In this document: piece after piece, positions 46,630 through 58,028 of the stretch
How the letters are laid out: each line of letters opens with the position of its first letter
Position numbering within the stretch: position 1 is the first letter of the stretch
Assembly (NCBI GenBank): GCA_033065855.1
Contig: JAVXUO010003050.1
Span: 62,001-126,000 of the forward strand
Direction of reading: 5' to 3'
Length of the DNA stretch: 64,000 nucleotides
Source: Escallonia rubra
Lineage: Eukaryota > Streptophyta > Magnoliopsida > Escalloniales > Escalloniaceae
Made by a program: the position numbers and the translations under genes
The notes under the pieces: generated by a model
Seen by the model: the letters and a program-made list of their open reading frames with translations, nothing else
What the model was told of the DNA's origin: nothing
The model's database searches: none

Positions 46630-49600
46630 TCACGCTTTTGACTTCAAATGAATTCTGCCTAAACTCCGCAAACTCTCCATGACAGATCGAATTTTCTCTG
46701 ATATAGTGGTATACAGATATCTTTGTGCTGCCACATCCAGTCCATCAGGGGAAGTACTAGGCCACTGGTCACTGGGCAAAGACGACTTCCTAGATGTGGA
46801 AAGTGCCAACTCCTTCAACTTGGGAACATCAAATTTAACAGGCTCGCCAATGATGATTTGTATGTTCCTATTACATAAGGGAAAAGGTGGCCTTCTTCCA
46901 AACATATAATTCTCGGGCATAACCTGTACATTAGTAAATGACCAGCATTAGAAGAGCCAAGAAGAAATAAAGAAGGCCGCTCCAGATTAATCGCTTTAAT
47001 ATTTTCACAAGGACACTGAATTTGACAAAAGAGAAATTTTACAAGTTTAAGCAGAAGTGCTTTGAGTGGCAAGGTATTCTCCAATAGAGAGATGAATATG
47101 CGGTGACTACTGCCTCTCAGGGAGGATTTTACCAGTGTGTCAGAATGGCAAAAGAGACGACAAACTGCAAAGAGCCCTAGACTTAGATAACATGACTGCT
47201 GCTCAATAACAACTTAAAACCTTTCAACTATTCAACTAACGATTCCTACACTCATTGTATTGTTCACTGAATATGCATGTTAATGGTGTCTGGCGATTTA
47301 GGCGATTCGGTGAACAGTGTAAACATCCCAACCCCTGCCCGGAGAAACTCCTCCGACCATCCCCCCATCCTCCATCCCCAATCCCCCAACATGGTCGGCG
47401 AAGAATCTCCTCCGGCATCTTTGTCGATGTATGCTCTCTCTAACCCACCGCCCCACCCGGACCCACCTCCTGCGACAAGTCTGTCTGGAAAGTTTTGGGA
47501 TCTTCTCCCCTTCGACGAGTCGGACACTCTGATTGAAGCCCCCCTTGAACCTCCGCAGCCCCACCTGGGTCCTTCTAAGTACCTCGAAACAAAGCACCTA
47601 TCGGAGTCAATGCAGACACAGGACTCCATTACTCAAGGAGAGAGAAAACACAGGAAGACCAAAAAAGGGCAGCTTAATCTTGGGTCAAACTCCCCCCCTT
47701 TATTGTCCCCCAACAGCTCCTGTGATGAAATTATGGCAGATAAGGTCCTGAAGGATGCTCCTCTAGACACTAATCATACGGAAATAGATGTAGATACTTC
47801 AACTTCCGAAGCTACCATGGAAGAAGCACCCACATCCGCTCCCCCCACCCTCTGTGCGAACCCACCTGCATCATTTATTACCGCCAAAGCCCCAAAGAGT
47901 AAATCCTATTGTGATGCTGTCTTCAAGTCACACACAGATAAATCAGTCTACTTTATAGACGAAATAGAAGATCTTATCCCTGAGGTAGAAGATGATAGCA
48001 TGGAACTCACAGAGAAAAACATGAGTAATGGGATCCCTGAAATTATACTCCCCCAGGCTCTGCTCCAATCTATAAAAGTCCACTGGCAAGACAGCCTAAT
48101 CATCAAACTTCTTGGAAAAAACATTGGGTTCAGAGCTCTTTCAACAAGAATCAAATCTGCCTGGGATCTTCAAGGCGACTTTGAGATGATAGATCTGGAT
48201 GATGGCTACTTCCTAATCAAATTCGACATAAATCAAGATGCAGCCAAGGCTCTAAACGGAGGACCATGGATAATTCTTAACCACTATCTCACCGTCAGGA
48301 AATGGGAACCTAATTTCAAGCCATCGGAAGCTATCAAAACAGCTACGGCAGTGTGGGTGAGACTCCCGGAATTACCTATTGAGTATTACAGTGAGAACGT
48401 CCTGCAACGTATTGCTGCTAAACTGGGAAGACCGGTTAAGGTGGACTTTAACACCGCAACCTCTACGCGTGGAAAATATGCAAGAATATGCATAGAGATC
48501 GATCTATCTGAACCTTTGATACCGGCCTACATTCTGGCTGGTAAAGAGTATAAAGTTGAATACGAATTCCTGCCACAAATTTGCTTTGAGTGTGGCCGTG
48601 TTGGCCACCGGAAAGACGGTTGCCCGCAACGTCTAGAACTACCGCCGGCGAAAGCTACCGGGAACCAGGAGGCCAGTACCCTGACAATCATCAACGGTAA
48701 CCTGCAAAGAAGCAATGGAAATGGTGACGCAACAACAGTTGACAAGACAGATGAACCCCAAAAGAAGACAAACTATGGGGATTGGATGATAGTCAAAAGA
48801 AAACCCCACAGAACATTACAAAGAAGAAACACGGACGTCCACCAAGCTGGTGTCAAGAAACCCTCTGAAAATGCCTCTATGGGCTATAGGCCCACGAGAA
48901 ACAATAGATTTGAAGCCCTTACCCCCCCTGGGCCTTCGAACCAAGCCCCAACCTCCTCCTTTAACCCTCTGCCCATCCACAAACCATCTTCGAGTATACC
49001 CCTCTATGGGATTGGCCCAACAGATTCCACGAAACACCTGACTTCCTCCAGAAACCTTGAATTGCCTCAGGCATCAACCAACATTTCTGATGCCTCCCCA
49101 CTAGATACAGAGACTACAAGCAAAATCAACCCTAATTTGCCTGCTGTCCTCTCTCATGAACACCCGCCGTTTTCTTCTATCACCACTGATAGACCGGAAT
49201 TTCCCCCTAGATTGTTAACAGAAACCCAAAATCACCCGTTCATATTTGAACCGCATCAACCAACAACATCTTACCCTTGTAAACCCCCTGATCCTCCCTA
49301 CCCCCGCATCCAAAATCAGGTACCTCGCTCAAATCTAGAAACTTGGACTTTTCGACATGGATTTGAAGAAATCACTAGGGGAAGATCTGGCCCTATTCAT
49401 GGAGAAGGACACAAAGATAGAGAGACCCCTGATGAATCTTACTCCCGAGCGGTGGATCGAAGCAGAAGCCCTTCTCGAGGTAAGAATATCGACAGACAAA
49501 CCACCCACCTGCAGGAGGGAGAAAGTACTAAGTCTACGCAAGAATAAAGCCCGCTTTGGAAGCCGCCTTTCTGCATATCATTTCGATGACTATCCTGATT

Positions 49601-52600
49601 TGGAACACCAGAGGTACCGGCAATAACAAGTTCAAGAACCACTTTAGGCAGCTCTTTCGGCAATTCAAACCGGATGTTATTGCTCTGATGGAAACTAAAG
49701 TGTGTTACAACTCCATGGGAAATTTCTTTGAAAACTTTGGGCTTTCTATGTCTAGTATTGTAGACCCTAACGGTCGTGCTGGAGGAATTTGGGTAATCTG
49801 GAACCCGCAAGCTGTCACGGTTAACACAATTCAGACCCACAATCAAGTGATCCCTATTGAAGTTAGAAAAAGCAACTACAACAATTGGATTTTCTCAGCT
49901 GTTTATGGCAGCCCTCACCAAGCTACCAGAGCCGAACTCTGGAAAAACCTTTCGGAATTTGCTGAAGCTGTTCAGCTACCCTGGATGATTGCCGGAGATT
50001 TCAATGACTACACAGGTCCCTTGGAAAGACAGAGCTTCACGCGATTCAATGACTTCCTTCGCTGTCAACACTTCCAAGACAATATAGCTGAGGCCTTTTG
50101 GACCTGGGATGCCGAGGCCCGAGACTTACTTGGGACAATGGCAGACCTAGTATAGCTAATACAAAAGAACGCCTGGATCGGGCCCTTGCGACTGGAGATT
50201 GGCGCCTGCAATTCCCTGAAGCTACTGTCACCAACATCCCACGTACGTATTCTGACCATTGCCCCTTAATTATTCATACTAAAGGTATTCATAAACTGTC
50301 CTATTTTGATAAACCGTTTCGTATGGAAGCTATGTGGTTTAATCATCCTGATTTTAGAACGATTGTGGAACAAGCCTGGGCGAACAATAATTCCTTAATT
50401 TTGGCTAAACGTGCTTTTACCCCGCTTGCTATTCATTGGAACAAAAATGTATTTGGCAACATCTTCGCTAAGAAAAAACGCCTCTTGGCTCGGCTGAACG
50501 GTATTCAATCTGCCTTATCTAATCACTTTAGCTTCAATCTTGATATCCTTGAGAGAGACCTTAGAAGTGAGTATAATAAGATTCTGGACCTTGAGGAAAT
50601 ATTTTGGAAACAAAAATCCCGTCTTGATAATATAAAGCTTGGAGAAAGAAATACTAAATTCTTTCACATTACTACTTTGAAAAGAAGAAAAAGAAACAAG
50701 ATTGAAGGTATTAAAAATGATTCTGGAGTTTGGATCGAAGACCCTAGGATCATCAAAGGCATTATCTCCAATTTCTTCACGCACCTCTTTTCCTCCAACG
50801 GAGGCACCACCGTTTTAGACAGCTGGTCTTCTAATACCTTCCTCTCCCCAGACCAGCAATCTAGCCTTACTAAGGAGTTAGAGGAGCTTGAAATCAAAAA
50901 AGCTATTTTCGATATTCAAGGCTCCAAAGCCCCTGGTCCTGATGGCATTCCTTCTAGCCTATACCAAAAATTCTGGGATTTGGTTGGTCCTTCCATTTGC
51001 AGGTACACTAAAGATTGTTTTTTAAATAAACGTATCCCGTCGGAGGACAAAAATATCTTGGTTACCCTCATACCTAAGATAGACCATCCCGAAAAAATCA
51101 GTCAATTTAGGCCTATCAGTCTTTTCAACGTTAACCATAAAGTTATCACTAAAATTATTGTTAATAGATTACGGCCTTTTTTGGATGAGATTATGAGCCC
51201 CTTCCAGAGTAGCTTTATCCCGGGGAGACACACTACGGATAATATTTGCATCACGCAAGAGATAGTTCACTCCCTTAACTATAATAAAGGCAAACAGGGA
51301 GGGATGATCTGGAAAATCGACCTCGAAAAAGCCTACGACAAATTAAATTGGGAATTTATCCAACATACCCTCCTTGAGTTCAAATTTCCCAAAGCCCTTG
51401 TGGATTTGATTATGGATTGCATTACTGGTAATAGTATGACTTTCCTTTGGAACGGGGAAATCTCTGAGAAGATATATCCGGAAAGAGGGGTTAGGCAGGG
51501 AGACCCCCTCTCACCCTACATTTTTGCTCTTTGCATGGAGCGTCTTTCAAACCTCATCATTAAGAAAGCCAGAAATAAAAAGTGGACTGGATTACGTGCC
51601 TCCCCCAAAGGCCCTAGCTTTACCCATCTGTTCTATGCCGAATATTACGTGCCTCCCCCAAAATTTGTGATCATATGCTTGAGGTTCTCAACAAATTTAG
51701 TGAAGAGGCTGGTCAAACTATTAACCTTGGGAAATCTAAAATTTTCGTTTCGGCCAACACCCCTAAACAGGTTGCTAGAGACATTAGTTTTAAGAGTGGC
51801 ATCCCGCTTACGAGTAATCTTGGAAAATATCTGGGAGTCCCGATCATTCATGGAAAACTCTCTAAGAATAACCTATCTCATATCATTGAGAGAGTCCAAA
51901 GAAAATTGGCTGGTTGGAAGGCTAAGATTTTATCTTTAGGGGGTAGAGTGACTCTTGTTCATTCGGTCACGGCAGCCCTCCCCATCTACTCTATGCAAAC
52001 TATTCCTTTTCCTATCTCTTCCTGTAATTCTCTTGATAAGCTCAACAGAAACTTCATTTGGGGAGATAACGAGAATGCTAGGAGAATACATCTTGTCAAT
52101 TGGGATAGAGTTTGTCAGCCTAAAAAGATGGGGGGCTTGGGAATTAGAAAAACCAATGAAAATAACATCACCATGTTATCCAAGCTGGGGTGGGAGATTA
52201 CCACGAACTCCCATAGTTTGTGGACTAGGGTCATGATTGAAAAATACAAAATTCCTCCTAACCCTAGAGATTGGCAGACTAAAAGAAGGAATTCCCACAT
52301 CTGGAGAGGCATTTTGAAAACTAAAGAGACCCATGTCCTAGGTACCAAATGGATAGTGGGGAATGGTAAAAATATTTTGATTTGGGAGGATTGGTGGTGT
52401 GGTCAAAAACCCCTTAATCACGATAATGTTAGAGGACCCATTGAGATCAAGGTGGATAGCTTAATTGAAAGAGACACTTGGAATTTAACCAGCATTGAAA
52501 ATCTTATATCTTCTAGGGAAAAATAGGTCATTACCAACACCCCGTTACCTATCCTTTCTGTGTTTCAGGATACTCCGAGTTGGGGATATGCTGGGAATGG

Positions 52601-55600
52601 GATTTTCTCCACTAAATCTTTCTTCAACCTTCTCAGTAATCCCAACCCCCCGCAACTTTCGACCGCCCAATCCAATTGGGAAAGACTCTGGAAATTGCAA
52701 ATCCCTCAAAAGCTAAAGGGATTCCTCTGGATTGTTTTGAATGATAGGCTGTTGACCAACTCCTTAAGGAAAATAAGAGGGCTAACCAATTCTAATCTTT
52801 GCCTGAGATGCAATAGATATGAGGAAACCACCATACATGTCCTTTGGCAATGTAAGTACGCTCTTGAGGTCTGGAAGAGTGTTTTCAACACGGAACAAAT
52901 TCGTCAACTCCAGTCTACCACAATTTTTGAATGGTTCTGGAGAGGAATTGACTGCAAGGACAGCAACAGTCAACAACCTCTATGGGAACCTTACTTTATT
53001 TCGATTATATGGACTAACTGGAAATGCAGGAACAGGAAAGTTTTTGACGACAAAAATTGCACAACCTCGGAAGCTATCATCTCGAGCAAACTCTTAGCAA
53101 GGGAAGTATCTAAGGCTTTCACTTCTGATAATTCTTCCAATATTGCGAAAAGGCTTAGACTAATCAAATGAATTTTTCCAATGGCAGGTTTCATCAAGAT
53201 CAATTCGGATGGAGCATCAAGAGGAAACCCAGGCCCTAGTGGCTATGGTGGAATAATTAGAGATGACAGAGGACAATGGATGGAAGGTTATATGGGAAAC
53301 ATCGGAATCAACACAAGCCTAAACGCGGAAGTCTGGGGCATTTATAGAGGACTTGCTATTGTTCGAGAAAGAAATTGGAAGCAAACTACTATAGAGACCG
53401 ACTCCACTGCTGCTGTACAACTGATCTGCGAGCTAGAAATTAAGACCCACCCCCTACGCACCCTGGTGGAAGATTGCAGAATGATCATCAAACAAATGGG
53501 TGGCAGCATTACTCATACATTGAGAGAAGGAAATAAATGTGCAGATTACTTGGCTAACTTAGGGGCGAGCCAAGCTGATGTTTTTGTTCAAATCACTGAA
53601 GCACCTAGAGAGATGACCAGCTTAATTCTGGCAGACCTGAGTGGGGTGGCCTTTGAAAGGCCCCCCTAGTTTTACTTGCTGTATTCTTCTTACTTTTCCT
53701 TGTAACCAAAAAAAAAAAAAAACTAACGATTCCTACAAAATGGAAAAACAGAAGAATAGAACATCTATAGTTCCCAACATGATAACATAAGCCGACCTTG
53801 AACTGCCCAACAAATCCTTTTCACACCTGACAGAGCAGACAAACTCTAGAAAGGCAATACTTTTGCCTCACCCTTCCCGATGAAAGAAATTTCTTGAAAG
53901 CAAGGTTTTACAACACAAAATGCCAGAATCAGAAACTGAAGAATATCCACGACCAAAGCTACCACCACAAAGGCCCAGCGCAAACTCAACGTTATTGGCA
54001 AGGCCATCGCATCTTCTTCTAATCTCCAGAAACCTACACCACATATAAAGTTAATCTTCCGGGACAGTTGACCACATTCTGCTTGCTAAGATTACTACCA
54101 AGAACTTCTCTGAACAAAGTCTTCCGATCAATCATATATCTCCAAAAGCCATTTTCCCAACAAAGCCTGATTAGGTCTCAAATTCTTCACTCGAAGGCCA
54201 TGATATGGAGAGGACGCTTTCCAATAAACCAGGCGATACTTTCAGTCCCCATCAATGTTTCCCAACGGAAAGGCCCTCTGACGCTAATTCACTCTCTACT
54301 CAACATAAGCAAGGAAAAAAAATTAAGTGGTAACGCCTAACGAAATGCTTTCACTAAAAGTACGCTATCCGGCTTCTGTAAGATACTGCCTGTTACATCC
54401 TACTGTACCTCATATACTCGTGGACTATTATATTCCATATTGACTTGGTTTTGCAAGGAGCACCAAAAAGTCAGACCTGATGAGTGAGTGGAAAGGAGGT
54501 TTCTTATCAAATCGAGAGAATCCCAGTATTGCTCAAATTGACAGTCAACTCATAAACTGCCTGATAGCAAAAATAAATGGCCTTCAAAGTATCTAAGATG
54601 CTCCTCTGCGTTCCTAAGTATCTAAGATGCTCCCTGCATTTCGGAAAAACAAACTGTGCCATAAGAAAACATAAGATATCAAGGAGGGACGATGCCAGTA
54701 ACTTCTTCAATGTGAAGCCTGCAGATCTTAAAAGGCGACTCCTCTGTTGGCCTTGCTGCAGAGTGCTATATTGTCATGATTTCTAGGGATTAAGCCTCTG
54801 ATGGCATCACCAAAAGCGCTCAACATGAAAGCTATTATGACCTCGTTCTGCATCATCTCATTCCATCTCATGTCTGAACCAAAAAATAAAAGGAAACAGG
54901 GACATGCCACAGCTGTATCCAGTATGTATACCGCTGTGTCCGTCATTGTGTCGGTTATTATCAGACACAATAAGCTGCCCTTAGCCGTGTCAGTGTTTCA
55001 TAGGTTATACCACTACAATCTCACGCTATTTTGTAGCAAGTGATAATAACTAAAAGTAAACTTAAAGTTCAGTTAAGATAAGGTAAGCAAGTGCTACCCC
55101 AGTCTAAAATGTGGCATTGTGGCATGGTCAGTCATCACTGCTCACAGCTTTTGAAGCATCCTGCTTAAAGCCTCCATTGCTGGGACAAACAGAAAGGGAG
55201 AAAAAACAGTCACCTGCTCCTATGCCACGTGAGGTATAACGAATACAGCAGGAAAGCTCACTAGACACAAGAGGTCCAATTGTACCACGAGGTAATTAAA
55301 CTCAATATCTGGAAAGTTTATCCAGATAATGGCAAGTCAATTATTATGATTATAATAAGGGAAAGAATTAGTGATTACATTACGGATATATAAAGATATA
55401 GATGGAAAAAAGAAAAGATGACCAGCGTTCTGAACAGAGAGCATAAGATGTTGTTCTTGGTGTATTTACAAAAAAACCCTTCGATGTGGTTATTCAGTTA
55501 TGAGTCGTTCAGGAACAAACACTTTGCCTAATTCCTTTAGAAAGAAGTAATACTGTCCGTGTACCAACTTTCCACTTTTATACACCCATAACATCTTCTC

Positions 55601-57174
55601 AAAGTCAAAATAAAAACAAGGAACATTACCTTCTCAAAACCATGATGGACAATTGGCAAAACTATGGGGGTCACAGGGGCACGAGCGATGAGACTGGCAG
55701 TTCCCCACTTTAATCGTCTTATAGGCAAATCTTCTTGAGACACTTTCCCTTCTGGAAATGTATGTAGCTGCTCAATTAAGAAAGAGTGAACTTCAGAAAG
55801 TCAAGCATTTTATTTCTTCAAGGACAAAAAGAACATTAATATTTACATTTAACATTAACGATAGCTAACCCCAGCTAAAGTCCTATAAATGATTCTGTTA
55901 GTAAACATTGTTTACTTGGTAGGCGTATTTAAACGTCACAGGTTGTACATAGCAGATTATGAAGGCCGCAATGGCTATTTACAGCCTGAAAAGACCCAAA
56001 TCCGGGTCAGAAAATCAGGGCAGATGAGGAGCCATCAGTATCCCTGAAAACTTGAGTTGCTAAACATATCTTCAGTGAAGTATAAGAAAACCTTTCTGTA
56101 AAATACACGTCCAAATTGGACACAAAAAGGTGCTCTTGCGGATAAGGAGTCGTAATAGGGATCCCAATTTGAATCCAAAAGTTGTTTGCTAAAATGACTT
56201 GGCTCCTCGGGTTCAGTGTTTAATTACAGTTTACAGTCATTTTGAAAGTGCCAGCATCATATGGGATTCATCTTTTAGGACTAAGCCTGAAAACTCTATC
56301 TTCAATCAAGGAATAAATCCCTCGGCGCTGTAGCCCCTTGAAGAAATATACATGACTAGCTTTAGTAATTTAGTGAATCCAATTCGTGGAAATCATCCAT
56401 ATTAAACCCAATACCTTCTGAAAAATGCATGTGCATAATTTAACATAGCCATTATATGCACTAGAGTGTTAGAAGTAAACACTTGATGGTGAAGGAAAAT
56501 TAGGTGCAACGACAAGTTGGATAAAAATGCATACATGCTCTCTGATCTTGCTTATAATCTGATATGCACAGAGTTGATCTATTACAACTGTGTGCATATT
56601 AGATTCACATATATCTTATAAAGGTTTGGAGAAACTTCTATCAAGTTGATCTACAACAACCACTTAATGAGCCATTCAAAGATCCGACTGATAAGGGAAA
56701 GGTTTTTCTCTTACAATTCTATGTTTAACTCAGATTAGATGACCAAACAACTAACACAGAGTCTAAGCTTAGTGCCTAAACATTGTGCAAAAACAACTCG
56801 CACATGCCATTTATACCAGAACAATGACTAACACTAGGCCTACAAATTCTTATGTTATGTCTTAATGTAAAGTAAATGAGATTGCATGTCCTTAATTAAT
56901 TAGGGTACACGTAAACTGAGATTGCACATAAAAAAATACAGCGCACTTTCTGTACCATTCTGGGGGGTGTGTGGGTGGGGGCAGAATTCCCCCATAAGCT
57001 GCTATTTGTGTTTGATTATTCAGGAAAGAAGGTCCATCAAGTGATCAGATGTAAGAGAAGGGGGGGTAATAAGAGCTAGAGATAGTACCCATTCTCCCTC
57101 ACTTAAGCGATCAAGAGCTTCATTCATGTGCTCCTGATAAATTCCGCCACCTCTTGTTATGGGTATACATTTCC
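46630..57174 (-). CDS. Tafazzin-like lysophospholipid acyltransferase, last three exons (partial)
   Basis: Three exons on minus: 57174-57089, 55767-55630 and 46923-46630 (stop). Junctions are GT-AG and phases agree. They encode about 172 residues: KCIPITRGGGIYQEHMNEAL then LHTFPEGKVSQEDLP, IRRLKWGTASLIARAPVTP, IVLPIVHHGFEKVMPEN, FGRRPPFPL and IIGEPVKFDVPKLKELA. This matches the C-terminal half of plant tafazzin-type enzymes (Arabidopsis At1g78690, reported as a lysoglycerophospholipid / N-acyl-PE acyltransferase). FPEGK is acyltransferase block III and PIVLPI block IV. The catalytic HX4D block and the N-terminus belong to exons I could not find between 57175 and 64000, so the gene runs out of the window or its exons are too diverged for reading by eye. 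The final intron is 8.7 kb (46924-55629) owing to a LINE. No lesion is seen in the three exons. Confidence 0.88.
47234..47250 (+). repeat. Left target-site duplication of the LINE
   Basis: AACTAACGATTCCTACA, 17 of 17 identical to 53721-53737. It immediately precedes the LINE 5' end. Confidence 0.95.
47277..49547 (+). CDS. LINE ORF1: DUF4283 / CCHC zinc-knuckle RNA-binding protein, 756 aa
   Basis: One open frame from an ATG 26 bp after the target duplication (a second ATG follows at 47283). Residues 1-230 are Pro/Ser-rich and disordered-looking. Residues about 260-400 are the DUF4283 domain (LLGKNIGFRALSTRIKSAW, GYFLIKF, GGPWIILNHYLTVRKWEP, VWVRLPELPIEYY). A CX2CX4HX4C knuckle follows at Cys436, Cys439, His444 and Cys449. 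Residues 460-756 are again low-complexity, ending basic. ORF1p of plant L1 elements binds the element RNA and forms the RNP. The frame is intact, unlike ORF2. It ends 38 bp before the ORF2 ATG in a different frame. Confidence 0.93.
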   Translation: MLMVSGDLGDSVNSVNIPTPARRNSSDHPPILHPQSPNMVGEESPPASLSMYALSNPPPHPDPPPATSLSGKFWDLLPFDESDTLIEAPLEPPQPHLGPSKYLETKHLSESMQTQDSITQGERKHRKTKKGQLNLGSNSPPLLSPNSSCDEIMADKVLKDAPLDTNHTEIDVDTSTSEATMEEAPTSAPPTLCANPPASFITAKAPKSKSYCDAVFKSHTDKSVYFIDEIEDLIPEVEDDSMELTEKNMSNGIPEIILPQALLQSIKVHWQDSLIIKLLGKNIGFRALSTRIKSAWDLQGDFEMIDLDDGYFLIKFDINQDAAKALNGGPWIILNHYLTVRKWEPNFKPSEAIKTATAVWVRLPELPIEYYSENVLQRIAAKLGRPVKVDFNTATSTRGKYARICIEIDLSEPLIPAYILAGKEYKVEYEFLPQICFECGRVGHRKDGCPQRLELPPAKATGNQEASTLTIINGNLQRSNGNGDATTVDKTDEPQKKTNYGDWMIVKRKPHRTLQRRNTDVHQAGVKKPSENASMGYRPTRNNRFEALTPPGPSNQAPTSSFNPLPIHKPSSSIPLYGIGPTDSTKHLTSSRNLELPQASTNISDASPLDTETTSKINPNLPAVLSHEHPPFSSITTDRPEFPPRLLTETQNHPFIFEPHQPTTSYPCKPPDPPYPRIQNQVPRSNLETWTFRHGFEEITRGRSGPIHGEGHKDRETPDESYSRAVDRSRSPSRGKNIDRQTTHLQEGESTKSTQE
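49586..53669 (+). pseudogene. LINE ORF2: endonuclease-RT-RNase H, broken
   Basis: Start ATG at 49586 (MTILIWNTRGTG). Domains in order: apurinic-like endonuclease 49586 to about 50275 (ALMETKV, GDFND, DHCPL); reverse transcriptase about 50900-51900 (GPDGIPS, PISLFNV, GRHTTDNI, KIDLEKAYDKL, GVRQGDPLSPYIF); zf-RVT about 52620-52890 (CLRCNRYEETTIHVLWQC); RNase H 53181-53669 with its four acidic residues in SDGAS, NAEVWG, ETDST and CADYLANLG. Lesions: a frameshift near 50095 within the endonuclease; replacement of the Y/F-A-D-D catalytic box (now YAEYY at 51634-51648) with a frame change just after; in-frame stops at 52524 and 53169. The protein cannot be made whole, so this copy cannot move itself. 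Confidence 0.93.
53721..53737 (+). repeat. Right target-site duplication of the LINE
   Basis: AACTAACGATTCCTACA, directly after the poly(A) tail; identical to 47234-47250. Confidence 0.95.
53738..55629 (-). other. Remaining intron of the tafazzin-like gene
   Basis: Intron sequence between the LINE and the exon ending at 55630. No exon or gene recognised. It contains a third copy of the GACAC/GTCCG dispersed repeat at about 54895-55012 (minus). Confidence 0.6.
54895..55012 (-). repeat. Dispersed GACAC/GTCCG repeat, copy 3
   Basis: The reverse complement has CTATGAAACACTGACACGG, GTGTCTGATAATAACCGACAC and GACGGACACAGCGG, in the same order as copy 1 in the KCBP intron. Diverged; class unknown. 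Confidence 0.45.
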
Positions 57175-57903
57175 CTGCAGTTTTACTGTTTCAGAAAATA
57201 AAATCGAATACAAAAAACAGGGAGAAATAGTAATTGACAAAGCCAACATAAAAAAAAAAATGGAAGATAAGCATTTACAAACGAAATATTTACTATTACT
57301 TCTTCCAAGAACACTCGTTAAAGCTTACAGACCATATCTTCTGGGTTTTCATTTAATCCGACATCATGGATGCATAGGCATTTGATAACAACAATAATTC
57401 CATGATGTCCAAAACATTACTAATTTGTTGTTGGCTAACCCCGGGTATACATGCATTATACCCCCTTGACACCTTCTAATGCATTTCATAAAAGCATTTC
57501 GTAATTAGCAGTGTCAAACTTCAAGCATTACTGCCAGATCAAATTGTATCTTCTGTTCTGAGTTTGCTTTGACAATAACTTGTGGTCAGGAAGAAAATGC
57601 TATGCACGAAAGGCGGCCAAAAAATCCTGCCGCAACCTCTCCAGGAAAATAAGTAGCCCTAATACGGTGCTATATCTACTCATGCTGGTTAGTGGTGACT
57701 TAAATAAATTTCATAGCATCGATTAATATATATATTAGTAAGTACCACAATTTCTCATGGCTGAGTGAGCTCAAATAATGGCAAAGTTATAACCTCTTTT
57801 TTCCTCTGGAAGGGACTCATTCATAACAGACAATTTTCAAGTTCATAGGAGACTTGGTACACCAAACACCAGCACTGCATAATCTGCATTTAACCTTTAA
57901 CTC

Positions 57904-57927
57904 AACACACACACGCGCGCGCGCGCA
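57904..57927 (+). repeat. (AC)n(GC)n microsatellite
   Basis: About five AC units run into about seven CG/GC units. Alternating purine-pyrimidine sequence of this kind can adopt Z-DNA. Confidence 0.85.
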
Positions 57928-57996
57928 CCCCAACCCCCCACAAAAACTCCTTCCCTCCCACCACCCAAAAAAAGAAAACCTCACACCGAACAAAAG

Positions 57997-57997
<1 letters not shown>

Positions 57998-58027
<30 letters not shown>

Positions 58028-58028
58028 T
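57998..58028 (+). repeat. (CT)n(CA)n microsatellite
   Basis: About eight CT units run into about eight CA units. It has the same composite structure as the KCBP intron 5 microsatellite. Confidence 0.9.

Larger units (their letters stand above)
47251..53720 (+). mobile_element. L1-type LINE, 6.47 kb, near full length, inactive
   Basis: Flanked by a perfect 17-bp duplication, ending in a poly(A) tail (about 53707-53720) after a short 3' UTR. It carries ORF1 (DUF4283 plus zinc knuckle) and ORF2 (endonuclease, reverse transcriptase, zf-RVT, RNase H), the plant L1 arrangement. The 5' leader is only 26 bp before the ORF1 ATG, so it is probably slightly 5'-truncated. It lies in the last intron of the tafazzin-like gene in antisense orientation and enlarges that intron from about 2.2 kb to 8.7 kb. 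ORF1 is open; ORF2 has at least four lesions. Confidence 0.96.

Noticed and set aside
47298-49541. Several minus-strand frames opposite the LINE ORF1
   Set aside because: They overlap a domain-verified sense ORF1 and have no domains of their own.
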